A stretch of 23,108 nucleotides of DNA from CAYVZU01 sp964455935. GTDB lineage: Bacteria > Fibrobacterota > CAYVZU01. Position 1 is the stretch's first letter, and every line of letters begins with the position of its first letter. The stretch lies in NCBI GenBank assembly GCA_964455935.1, contig CAYVZU010000060.1, forward strand, positions 1-23,108. The letters are read 5' to 3'. Shown in pieces: positions 15,266-22,540 of the stretch. Both the position numbers and the translations under genes were made by a program. The notes under the pieces were generated by a model. The model saw only the letters and a program-made list of their open reading frames with translations, did no database searches and was not told where the DNA came from.

Positions 15266-16839
15266 AGCGCCTCCTGGCATCCCTGATTTCGTTTCTTCTG
15301 GTCTTGCTCGTGCTGGCGGGCTCGCTGGTGTTTAATTACACTCTCATCGACGTGCGCCTCGACGATCTCAACTTCCTTCTTTACAAAGCGGCGCAGGCCC
15401 AGGACGAGAACCGGAGCCTGGGCATGCTGGCGCGCTTTGAGCTTATCCGGCGGCGCATGGAACGGGGAGCGGACAAGTCGGACGACTACGAATTGGAAGG
15501 CCGTGTTCAGGCTGTTCTGGCCAGCGGCCAAAGCGAGGAACCGATTTCCAACCGGCGCCAATTTTTGAAGGGACCGGCCCGTTTTGCGCTCAACATCATT
15601 CGCGTCTGCATGGGCAAAGACATCCGGCGCCTGGAAACCGAGACCGCCAAGGAAGACAAGGTCATCGAGGCCGCCTACTTCTGGGAGCGCAACCGGCATT
15701 ACGACAAAGCCAGCGCGGTCTATGCCGGGCTGCTCAAAAACCGGGATTTGACGCCGGCTCTTCGGCGCTACATTCTTCTTCATCAGGGCTTCTGCCTTGC
15801 CATGGTAAGCAAATACGCCGAGGCGCGAAAGGCTTACGAGGAGGTTATCCGGCGCGACCCCAATAGCGAGGCCGCGGTTGTGGCCTGGAAGGTCCTGGAC
15901 TTTTTGGACCAGATCCAACGTGAACTGAAAAATCTTCATGGACAGGCCGGTTCGAATTTCGAAAAAGGAAAAAGCCTGTATTTGCTAATGGATTACCGCG
16001 GAGCCATTCGCGAATTTTCCATGCTCCTCCAGTCCAGGCTTGTATCCCCGCAGACCCTTGAGGGCCGGTTTTTGAAGGGCCGCGCCCATGAGGAATTGGG
16101 TGAAACCCGCGAGGCCCTGGACGAATACAAGAAAATTCTCGCCCTTTCGCCGCAGAGCGATTGGGGCCGTGAAGCCAACCGTCGTATTTACATCCTGGGT
16201 GAATTCTACGAGCGGGATGCCGAAATGACGAAACTCGCGCTGCAGCGCATTCAGGAATACAGGGATGCCAGCTTCTTCGGCCGAATGCAGGAATACAGCA
16301 CCATGATCGGCGAAAACGATCGGGACCAGGTCATGCGCGTTGCATTGAGGACCGAGAGCGTCCGCCGCAGTGCAAACCTCAACGCGGACGATATCGAAAA
16401 GATGCTGAACAATATCGATCTGGATGGCAGCGTGGCGGCCCAGAAGCAGGCGCAGAAGCAGGCCGAGCAGGAACGCAAAAGGGCCGAGCTGGATTCCGCG
16501 AAAACTCCCGATCTTTCGGTTGAAGCGGCTATGGACCACCCCTTCCGCTCACCCTCCGCAATCAAGGATGTAGTGGACAAGAATCTGCACGAACTGCAAT
16601 ACCTATATCAGCGAGCCCTGCGCTCGGGAAAGGAATTTGAAGGCAAGGTTGTTTTGCGCATCAGCGTCCTTCCCGCGGGCAAGGTAAAGGACATTGAAAT
16701 CCTCAACAACAGCACCGGAAATCCCGCCTTCGTCAATCAGCTCGCCAGTAGGGTGCGCCGCTGGAACTTCCCCGTGGTCCCGCCCAAAGTGGGTGAGGTG
16801 TCATTCCTTTATCCCTTCGAATTTCGCAAACAAGATTAA
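15262..16839 (+). CDS. membrane TPR protein with AgmX/PglI-type C-terminal domain
   Basis: A 525-residue protein with one N-terminal membrane helix (about residues 4-28) and an extracytoplasmic body. TPR-like helical repeats run from about residue 130 to 320 (for example AYFWERNRHYDKASAVYAGL, KYAEARKAYEEVIRRDPNS, GETREALDEYKKILALSPQS). A charged Lys/Gln/Glu-rich stretch near 390-415 follows. The last 85 residues (EGKVVLRISVLPAGKVKDIE to the end) match the TonB/AgmX/PglI C-terminal pattern seen in gliding-motility and envelope proteins of myxobacteria and relatives. Its ATG overlaps the stop of the GGDEF gene, so the two are made together. It is probably the envelope partner of the signalling operon; the process served is not shown by the sequence. 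Confidence 0.85.
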   Translation: MKRLLASLISFLLVLLVLAGSLVFNYTLIDVRLDDLNFLLYKAAQAQDENRSLGMLARFELIRRRMERGADKSDDYELEGRVQAVLASGQSEEPISNRRQFLKGPARFALNIIRVCMGKDIRRLETETAKEDKVIEAAYFWERNRHYDKASAVYAGLLKNRDLTPALRRYILLHQGFCLAMVSKYAEARKAYEEVIRRDPNSEAAVVAWKVLDFLDQIQRELKNLHGQAGSNFEKGKSLYLLMDYRGAIREFSMLLQSRLVSPQTLEGRFLKGRAHEELGETREALDEYKKILALSPQSDWGREANRRIYILGEFYERDAEMTKLALQRIQEYRDASFFGRMQEYSTMIGENDRDQVMRVALRTESVRRSANLNADDIEKMLNNIDLDGSVAAQKQAQKQAEQERKRAELDSAKTPDLSVEAAMDHPFRSPSAIKDVVDKNLHELQYLYQRALRSGKEFEGKVVLRISVLPAGKVKDIEILNNSTGNPAFVNQLASRVRRWNFPVVPPKVGEVSFLYPFEFRKQD

Positions 16840-17021
16840 CCCGATCGATTCATTAGCTTTCGTAACGTCGTGCCTTATTCGATCTGGTTTTGACCGACAC
16901 CGTGAACCCCTTTCATTCTGATCCTTTACGCCAATTTTGAGGTGACTTCGAGGATTCAGCCGGATTATCTTAAGCAAACAATAAGACCAGACCGCAAACC
17001 ACCCGCAACCCGGGAGAGGGC
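16840..17021. other. 182-base gap before pyruvate kinase
   Basis: No gene and no clear repeat. It must hold the end of the signalling operon and, probably, the pyruvate kinase promoter. A GGGAGAGG lies close before the GTG start at 17022. No convincing terminator hairpin or promoter pair could be assigned. Confidence 0.4.
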
Positions 17022-18443
17022 GTGGCCAAACTCTTGAACGTTGCTGAGCGTCGGGCCCGAATCATTGCCACCTTGGGCCCGGCCTCTTCGTCCGAATCGA
17101 CGATCCGGGCTCTGCTGAAAGCCGGGGTCAATGTTTTCCGGCTCAACATGTCCCATGGCACCCGGCCCGAACACCGCGAGCGCATTCGGATTATCCGCCA
17201 GGTCGCGGGGGAACTGGGGTTGTCCCCGGCCGTTTTGATGGACCTTCAGGGGCCCAAGATCCGTGTAGGTGTATTGGGCCAACCGCGGCCGCTCAAACAG
17301 GGCAGCCTGGTGACATTGGCCTGCACGCGAGGCGACCCCGAATGCATTCCGGTCACCTACGCAAAGCTGCACCTGGACGTAAAGCCTGGCTGCCGCATTC
17401 TAATCGAGGATGGCCGAATGGAGTTGCGGGTGGAAACCATCAGAAACCATCGCGTAATGGCGCGGGTGCTTCGCGGCGGACTGCTGAGGTCGGGCAAAGG
17501 CATCAATCTCCCCGATACGCAAGTCAGCGTGCCCGCCCTTACCCCCAAGGACCGGACCGATGTGGAATGGGGCCTTCGGCATGGCGTGGATTACATCGCC
17601 CTATCATTCGTCCGCCGGAGCCATGACCTAATTCAACTGCGCCGCATTCTGGAGCGGCATAAAAGCGATGTCCCCATCATCGCCAAGATCGAAAAACCCC
17701 AGGCAGCCAATGACCTGGATTCGATTCTGAATGTTTCGGACGGAGTCATGGTGGCCCGCGGCGACCTGGGCGTGGAAATGTCACCCCAATCGGTGCCGGT
17801 GCTGCAGAAGTGCATTCTGCGGGCCGCAACCTGCAAGGCCCGAATTAGCATTACCGCGACCCAGATGCTCGAAAGCATGATCGAGAATTCCCAGCCCACC
17901 CGCGCGGAGGCCAGCGATGTGGCCAATGCCATTTTCGACGGTTCCGATGCGGTCATGCTTTCCGCCGAAACCGCCACGGGGAAATATCCGGTCGAATGCG
18001 TGCGGACCATGGACGCCATCATCCGCGAAGCCGAGGGATCTGATTTCGCGTTCCGCACGGGGGGCGATCTCGATGGACGCTCGGGCGTGTTTGGCCATAT
18101 GCTGGCCGAGTCCGCTTTTCACGCAGCCGGCGAACTGGACCGCTGCCTCATTGCCGTGTTTACAATGAGCGGCGCCACCGCCCAATATCTGGCCAAACTG
18201 CGGCCGCCGGCCCGCATTGTCGCATTGACGCCGTCGGAGGCGGTCCGCCGCAGGCTTTCGCTGGTATGGGGTGTCGAGACAGCCCGATGCCCGTTCGGCC
18301 GTAATTCCGACCTGATGATCGAGAACGGCGAAAAAGCCCTGCTCCGGTTGGGACTGGCGCGCCGGGGCGACGTGTTGATCATCGTCGCCGGAACCACGCC
18401 CACCAAAGGCGGAACCAACATGATCAAGATTCACCGGTTGTAG
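17022..18443 (+). CDS. pyk: pyruvate kinase
   Basis: A 473-residue pyruvate kinase, making pyruvate and ATP from phosphoenolpyruvate and ADP in glycolysis. Visible signatures are RIIATLGPASS (13-23), NMSHG (42-46), MDLQGPKIRVG (73-83), the family motif PIIAKIEKPQAANDL with catalytic Lys222 and metal-binding Glu224, and VMVARGDLGVEM (242-253). The lid/B domain (about 84-170) and the C-terminal allosteric-type domain (about 350-473, ending GTTPTKGGTNMIKIHRL) are complete. The GTG start is close to a purine-rich GGGAGAGG. It is preceded by a 182-base gap, so it is probably its own transcript. Identification is firm. Confidence 0.97.
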   Translation: MAKLLNVAERRARIIATLGPASSSESTIRALLKAGVNVFRLNMSHGTRPEHRERIRIIRQVAGELGLSPAVLMDLQGPKIRVGVLGQPRPLKQGSLVTLACTRGDPECIPVTYAKLHLDVKPGCRILIEDGRMELRVETIRNHRVMARVLRGGLLRSGKGINLPDTQVSVPALTPKDRTDVEWGLRHGVDYIALSFVRRSHDLIQLRRILERHKSDVPIIAKIEKPQAANDLDSILNVSDGVMVARGDLGVEMSPQSVPVLQKCILRAATCKARISITATQMLESMIENSQPTRAEASDVANAIFDGSDAVMLSAETATGKYPVECVRTMDAIIREAEGSDFAFRTGGDLDGRSGVFGHMLAESAFHAAGELDRCLIAVFTMSGATAQYLAKLRPPARIVALTPSEAVRRRLSLVWGVETARCPFGRNSDLMIENGEKALLRLGLARRGDVLIIVAGTTPTKGGTNMIKIHRL

Positions 18444-18604
18444 AGCTCCCTGATTGCACTGATGAAGCCGATAAACCTCAAGGGTCTAGGCGCCGGGAAT
18501 ACCGTGGGACCAACCGGATGTAGGCGCCAGGGCTTTTTCGGGTATATGCAGCCGCTTCAAAACAATCTGCATTCATCTGCGCCATCTGTGGATTATCTCT
18601 TCTC
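18444..18604. repeat. gap with TAGGCGCC direct repeats and ATCTGCG/ATCTGTG repeat
   Basis: TAGGCGCCGGG (18487-18497) and TAGGCGCCAGGG (18521-18532) are a direct pair 34 bases apart, each centred on the palindrome GGCGCC. Further on, AATCTGCATTCATCTGCG then CCATCTGTGGATTATCT (18564-18598) is a short run of degenerate ATCTG-type units. No coding sequence is seen. The second run reaches the trmB start codon region. Confidence 0.6.
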
Positions 18605-19270
18605 ATGAGCCGCCGCATACGCCACCACGTAAACCCATTTCATTCCCGCGTTGTCGTTACCCCCGAACAATGGATGGAGAAATACGCAGGATCGGCGGCG
18701 CCAATTGGGCTTGATATCGGCTGCGGAAAGGGGGAGTTTGCGGCGACCCTGGCGCAACTCCATCCCGAACGCTTCTACATTGGTGTGGAAATTCGTCAGG
18801 TCGTGGCCGAAGGATTCTTTCCGCGCTTTAAGCCGATTCCCAACCTGGTGCTGCTCTGCGGCAACATCAACTTGTCCCTGCCCGGGATGCTGGCCGGCCT
18901 GCTTCTCGACGAGGTCTACATCAATTTCCCGGATCCCTATTCTCACAAGCGAAGCCTGAAGAAACGCCGGATTGTTACGCCCGAACTGGTCAAGGGCCTT
19001 CAAACCGTTCTGGCAGTGAATGGACGGATCTTCATACAGACAGACGATCGGGGTCTGTTCAAAGATATGGCTGGTTTGCTGATGCCGACGTTCGACTGCG
19101 TGTCGGATATGTCGCGGCCGGAAACAGTGGTGAATTCGACGGGCGCCGTGTCGGACTGGGAAGCGGAACGCGGGCGCAAAGGCGCGCCGGTCTATCGGGG
19201 AGTATTGATCAAGCGCAGCAGCCGATCAGTATCCGCGGGTGTCGATGCAAGTCAAACGTCCCGCGTCTGA
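18605..19270 (+). CDS. trmB: tRNA (guanine-N7-)-methyltransferase
   Basis: A 221-residue SAM-dependent methyltransferase that forms 7-methylguanosine at position 46 of tRNA. The SAM-binding motif GLDIGCGKGEF is at 35-45 and GVEIR at 60-64. The TrmB signature appears as INFPDPYSHKRSLKKRRI (106-123); most relatives have FPDPWPK here, so Tyr-Ser-His is a mild variation. FIQTDD and the later segments also fit. Length is typical, but the last eight residues (DASQTSRV) and the stop come from an ACGT-type repeat. The ATG at 18605 has no strong Shine-Dalgarno and follows the ATCTGTGGATT repeat by a few bases. Identification is firm. Confidence 0.93.
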   Translation: MSRRIRHHVNPFHSRVVVTPEQWMEKYAGSAAPIGLDIGCGKGEFAATLAQLHPERFYIGVEIRQVVAEGFFPRFKPIPNLVLLCGNINLSLPGMLAGLLLDEVYINFPDPYSHKRSLKKRRIVTPELVKGLQTVLAVNGRIFIQTDDRGLFKDMAGLLMPTFDCVSDMSRPETVVNSTGAVSDWEAERGRKGAPVYRGVLIKRSSRSVSAGVDASQTSRV

Positions 19271-19293
19271 CGTCCAACAATTCCAACGCCTCC
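19248..19293 (-). repeat. ACGT-centred repeat, copy 6 (minus orientation), overlaps trmB end
   Basis: A short run (AAGTCAAACGTCCCGCGTC, then GACGTCCAACAATTCCAACG) in the same orientation as copies 3 and 5. It provides the last codons and stop of trmB and ends near the NusG-like gene's 3' end. Confidence 0.65.
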
Positions 19294-19306
19294 AAAGTCT
19301 TCTGCA

Positions 19307-19861
19307 TCATGGCGCCGCAATATCGCCGACGTTCACCTCCAATGCAATCGCCTGCCGGAACATTTCGACCGAGATGATCACGTGGGTCCGCCCCTGTAAA
19401 GTCTGGACCTCGCCTTCGAAGCCCCGCATTGGACCGCGCACAATCCGGACACGCTCTCCCTGCGCGAATAAAGACCCGTCAAGCTGGCGCAGCGGAGCCC
19501 CGGAAGCGCAGGCCGACACCACCCAACTCAGCTCGTCCAGCAGGCGTTTCCGATCGACCACATCCAGAATATGAAGGACCCGGTCGGTTCTCCAGAACCG
19601 CTTACTATTTTCTCCCGGGGCGGAAAAAGCAAGGTAGCCGGGAAAGGCCGGGAGAACACTCTTGCGCGGCTTGTTGTTGTCCTTCCTGCGGACAACCTGC
19701 GTGTAGAAAGGGCAGCAGTAAGGAATTTCAAGCTGGATCAGGTCGTGGGCCGCGGCCTTTTCCTGGCGCGGTTTAAGATGGGCGACCTTCCAGGGACCCG
19801 CAATGCCGTGAAGGTCGCCTTCAGGCCACTGCGAAGGCGGATTCTTGGAGATTGGAAGCAT
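19307..19861 (-). CDS. NusG-paralogue transcription antiterminator (RfaH/UpxY/LoaP-like)
   Basis: A 184-residue NusG-family protein. The NGN domain covers about residues 22-105 (GPWKVAHLKPRQEKAAAHDL, then VLPAFPGYLAF) and a KOW domain about 133-160 (GERVRIVRGPMRGFEGEV). The divergent N-terminal domain and the lack of the ribosomal-protein and secE neighbours of housekeeping nusG argue for a specialised paralogue, which in other bacteria binds RNA polymerase at particular operons, often polysaccharide clusters, and suppresses termination. It lies 109 bases downstream of the cupin gene on the same strand; that gap holds a GACAGGATAA repeat. The ATG at 19861 has no clear binding site. Family is sure, target operon unknown. 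Confidence 0.88.
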   Translation of the reverse strand: MLPISKNPPSQWPEGDLHGIAGPWKVAHLKPRQEKAAAHDLIQLEIPYCCPFYTQVVRRKDNNKPRKSVLPAFPGYLAFSAPGENSKRFWRTDRVLHILDVVDRKRLLDELSWVVSACASGAPLRQLDGSLFAQGERVRIVRGPMRGFEGEVQTLQGRTHVIISVEMFRQAIALEVNVGDIAAP

Positions 19862-19887
19862 TGGGTAAAAATAAGATTTGGGAAAAG

Positions 19888-19960
19888 TTTTGACAGGATA
19901 AAGGCAGGGATTGGGACGGGATAATACGGGAATTGGTTATCCTGTCCAAACCTGTCTTTT
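19888..19960. repeat. GACAGGA-type inverted repeat, copy 2
   Basis: GACAGGATAA at 19892-19901 and its exact reverse complement TTATCCTGTC at 19937-19946 form a ten-base stem, flanked by further degenerate units (GGCAGGGA, GGGACGGGA, then CCTGTCTTTT). The same type of element lies at 3906-4012. Confidence 0.75.
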
Positions 19961-19970
19961 CAGTTCCGGT

Positions 19971-20408
19971 CTATCGCTTCCACTTGTAGTCGTCGAACTC
20001 CACCGGATGATCGTCCTGGCGGTCGGGATGCCAGGCCGGATGCGGCATGTTGAGCAAAACAAAATCGGTTGTTCCGGTGGCTTGAATGGCCGAGGGGGTC
20101 CCGGCAGGGATCACCACCACAACGGGGGATTTGTCGCCATCGATTTCAATCTCTTCGTAATCGCCCTTGCCGTATTTCACCACAATGCGCCCCTGCCCAA
20201 ACAGGCAGGCGTACTGCTGCCAGCGCTCCTTGTGAAGGTGCGGGCCTTTCACTTCGCCCGGCTTTGTCACGTTGAGATACACCTGCTTTGGCTGCTTGGG
20301 CAGGATCGTTTCCCAGTCCTTCCATAAAGAAACAATGTAGCCATTCTCCCGCTTGGTCTGTTTGTCCTTCGATGTGATCTTATCCAGCGCAATGATCGTG
20401 GTTCGCAT
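19971..20408 (-). CDS. cupin-fold protein, sugar epimerase/isomerase-like
   Basis: A 145-residue single-domain cupin. A GPHLHKERW segment gives His57, His59 and Trp63, followed by GRIVVKYG and PAGTPSAIQATG, a layout seen in WxcM/FdtA-like dTDP-sugar ketoisomerases and in dTDP-4-dehydrorhamnose-epimerase-related cupins. The N-terminal MRTTIIALDKI and the C-terminal WHPDRQDDHPVEFDDYKWKR complete the fold. A nucleotide-sugar substrate is therefore plausible but unproven; no other sugar-nucleotide gene is near. The ATG at 20408 is chosen because GGAGGAG precedes it at a good distance; the open frame running on to 20714 crosses repeat-like sequence and is not credible. It lies upstream of the NusG paralogue on the same strand. 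Confidence 0.8.
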   Translation of the reverse strand: MRTTIIALDKITSKDKQTKRENGYIVSLWKDWETILPKQPKQVYLNVTKPGEVKGPHLHKERWQQYACLFGQGRIVVKYGKGDYEEIEIDGDKSPVVVVIPAGTPSAIQATGTTDFVLLNMPHPAWHPDRQDDHPVEFDDYKWKR

Positions 20409-20814
20409 ACGACTCCTCCTCAACGGTGCGTTCCGAGTAAAATAGATAACCACCAAATTTGTATCCACTACGCAATTGCCGGCACAACAACAGCGCACAG
20501 GAGGGCCCCCGCCCGATCCCATCGGCTGGCGAAGAGGAGCAACGGCCGGAGCTGAAAGTGCCGAATACTTGTAGGCACGGAAGCGCATGGTCGATTGTGA
20601 CGTGGAGAGATGGCCGAGTGGCTGTGCCGAGGCCAAAGGCCGAGACGGCAAGCCCGTAGGGCGCAGCTTCACGCGGCGGTTTGCCAAACCGCCAAAATCT
20701 CCAAATTCAACCAAATTTCAGCATCCGTGTAACAAATCGACACAATATCGGTACAATAAAGCAGACCTTCCTTTTGCTTTTTCTCTGGCGATTTTTTGAC
20801 TGACTGAAGAGACC
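20409..20814. other. 406-base gap with multi-hairpin element
   Basis: Between the cupin start and the end of the DUF488-partner gene. Around 20604-20702 there is a compact GC-rich element with several small hairpins, described separately. The remainder is AT-richer (for example 20700-20760) and carries no recognised gene. No promoter is firmly assigned for the cupin gene. Confidence 0.5.
20604..20702. repeat. multi-hairpin palindromic element, tRNA-Ser-like 5' end
   Basis: Three consecutive perfect hairpins are visible: GGCC-AAA-GGCC (20631-20641), GCCC-GTA-GGGC (20652-20662) and GGCGGTTT-GCC-AAACCGCC (20675-20693). The outer ends GGAGA and TCTCC are also complementary. The first twenty bases (GGAGAGATGGCCGAGTGGCT) look exactly like the acceptor and D-arm of tRNA-Ser, but the rest does not fold as a tRNA. 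Confidence 0.6.
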
Positions 20815-21639
20815 TCAAAGAAGGCTCATCTGCGTTTCTTGCGGTATCGGTAGCACACCGATTATTATCCATGGATTTTGGGAAAACCCGTGAAATCGTT
20901 GCATGGTTCCTAGGAAGAAATGCAGGTCGGTCTTCAGGAACGCAGTAAGGTACTTCTCCCGTACCTTGGCAAGGGCTTGCTTTTCATCGCCCTTTGCTTT
21001 CCTGCGGCAATTCCAAAACAGCGCACCGATTTCCCAGTCAAGGATCTGTAATTCGCTAGCTTTGCCGTTCTCATCCTGGAACCTGTAAGAAAAATTATAG
21101 GGTAATTTGGGGATAATCTTGAACGTTTGCCGCCAAGCTTCGTCCTCAAATAGTTCCATCTGCTGCGTTTGTTCCCGCATCTCACGCAATTTGTCCTGAT
21201 CCCAGTCGCGGCTTTCTTCTTCCTCCCAAACAAGGTCCATTACCTTTGCCGGCTTAAATACGGCCAGGGACATCTGGTTTGCCTTGGCGCCATCGATAAG
21301 ATCGCTCAGTTTGGTATATACCCGTGCAGTCTTAAGCAACAGGCGCCTGCGTTCGCGCCAGTTGTCGTCGGTGCCGAGATGCGCAACCGGTCGGAGTTCA
21401 TTAAAGTCTACGGGCCTATGTGATTCCGGCCTTTGATCTGACTTGTTGCGGGTCAGTTCGCACTCGATCCAATCGTATTTGCGGTATTGCTCCGTGTCCT
21501 CTAAACGCCTGAAAGGGACAGGATAAATCCGAACCCACGAGCCATCCTCACGAATACCCGCCGTGCATACGGTCTCACCGTATTTGCGTGATAGCGTTGG
21601 GTACGTTTTCGCCGTAATGAGAATGCGTTCTTTGGCCAT
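20815..21639 (-). CDS. conserved protein of unknown function, partner of DUF488 gene (possible dual-OB domain)
   Basis: A 274-residue soluble protein. The N-terminal part (KERILITAKTYPTLSRKYGETVCTAG, EDGSWVRIYPVPFRRL, YRKYDWIECELTRN) is characteristic of a conserved family that I recall as having two OB-fold-like units, which would suggest nucleic-acid binding. The middle is charged (WEEEESRDWDQDKLREMREQ) and the C-terminal part ends HFFLGTMQRFHGFSQNPWIIIGV. No catalytic motif is recognised. The ATG at 21639 comes seven bases after the stop of the DUF488 gene, which implies a two-gene operon; the longer frame to 21753 overlaps that gene and is not used. The OB assignment is from memory and is not proven by the sequence. 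Confidence 0.75.
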   Translation of the reverse strand: MAKERILITAKTYPTLSRKYGETVCTAGIREDGSWVRIYPVPFRRLEDTEQYRKYDWIECELTRNKSDQRPESHRPVDFNELRPVAHLGTDDNWRERRRLLLKTARVYTKLSDLIDGAKANQMSLAVFKPAKVMDLVWEEEESRDWDQDKLREMREQTQQMELFEDEAWRQTFKIIPKLPYNFSYRFQDENGKASELQILDWEIGALFWNCRRKAKGDEKQALAKVREKYLTAFLKTDLHFFLGTMQRFHGFSQNPWIIIGVLPIPQETQMSLL

Positions 21640-21646
21640 ATGTGGG

Positions 21647-22540
21647 TCACAGGTGTCTTGGCGTGAATTCAGGGCCGAACTCTTTTTCCAGCGCCTCGGC
21701 AACGCAATGCCTGTGGCACTGTTCCGGCAACCGTTCGTAACAGGTAAGAGCAACGCACGCCCCTGACTTAATCCAGTTCCGTATCGTCAGCAAGTTCGAG
21801 TGCTGCCGTGGCAGGCTGTCCATCTGGTATTGGGCAAATAGTGCGTCGTAGTCGGCCTGTGTCTCAAGATTTCGCCGCTGACTTGACTCGATTCCTAATT
21901 CAGAAATGTGTTCATATTGTATTCCCACGCCGTCACACCCATTAGAGAGCGTGTTTTTGGAAAAGCCGTATTTCCGGCTTAGCGGGTTACGCCTGACATC
22001 ACATAGGAGGGTAATGCCGGCTCGGAGCAGCTGATTCAGGTATCCTTCCAGAGTTCTGCCCTCATATCCAATAGTCCACAGGCCCGGAACACTCACAGAT
22101 GGACGCGCAGCAGCCACAGCCAGGAATGATGCAGGTGAATCGGCCAAAACGCGTTCGGCTATTTCGCTCCGGATTGCATAATAGGGATAACTCTGGTAGG
22201 CCAGAGCCACAAGCGCATCGCCGCGAATTCCTGTGTGGTGTTTGGAAAACTGAATCATGCGGGCGCGTGCTTTCGGCGAAACAGCGGCTTCGCTCGCACC
22301 CGCGCGAGTCAGTTTCCATGTTCGATCGTCGGCATGGAGCAAGCCACGCTCGACCAACCGGCGTCTGTCTGCGTAAGACGTAAACGAAAATCCCCCGTAT
22401 TTATAAGGCACGAATTCGTACGTTGGGGTGTCTTCTTCCATACAATACAAGAACAACAGCTTCTGAAAGTCAAGGTTGCCTACCTCGCCTCCAAAAGCAT
22501 CGAGAAGTGAAAGAAGGGCTTTCTGTCGCTCGAAGAGCAT
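21647..22540 (-). CDS. DUF488 protein with N-terminal Panacea-like domain
   Basis: A 297-residue two-part protein. Residues 1-80 (RQKALLSLLDAFGGEVGNLDFQKLLFL, then YEFVPYKYGGFSF and RRRLVERGLL) resemble the winged-helix-like Panacea/SocA-type module found in some antitoxins and defence proteins. Residues 153-297 are a DUF488 domain: LWTIGYEGRTLEGYLNQLL, LCDVRRNPLSRKYGFSKNTL, and the conserved CYERLPEQCHRHCV (Cys267, Cys275, His276, Arg277). The ATG at 22540 removes 24 upstream residues that do not fit; there is no clear Shine-Dalgarno, and the leader is AT-rich. The gene is followed seven bases later by its partner. DUF488 function is not established; a role in nucleic-acid handling or conflict is inference. 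Confidence 0.85.
   Translation of the reverse strand: MLFERQKALLSLLDAFGGEVGNLDFQKLLFLYCMEEDTPTYEFVPYKYGGFSFTSYADRRRLVERGLLHADDRTWKLTRAGASEAAVSPKARARMIQFSKHHTGIRGDALVALAYQSYPYYAIRSEIAERVLADSPASFLAVAAARPSVSVPGLWTIGYEGRTLEGYLNQLLRAGITLLCDVRRNPLSRKYGFSKNTLSNGCDGVGIQYEHISELGIESSQRRNLETQADYDALFAQYQMDSLPRQHSNLLTIRNWIKSGACVALTCYERLPEQCHRHCVAEALEKEFGPEFTPRHL

Noticed and set aside
13559..15280. A 573-codon minus-strand open frame (and similar long ones at 10901-12148 and 12560-13525)
   Set aside because: They lie wholly antisense to genes with clear domains. The open frames follow from the GC-rich third positions of the real genes, and their proteins match no family.
20604..20702. A functional tRNA-Ser gene
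   Set aside because: Only the 5' end fits. Acceptor pairing fails at two of seven positions, and there is no TTCRANY-type T loop or standard anticodon arm.
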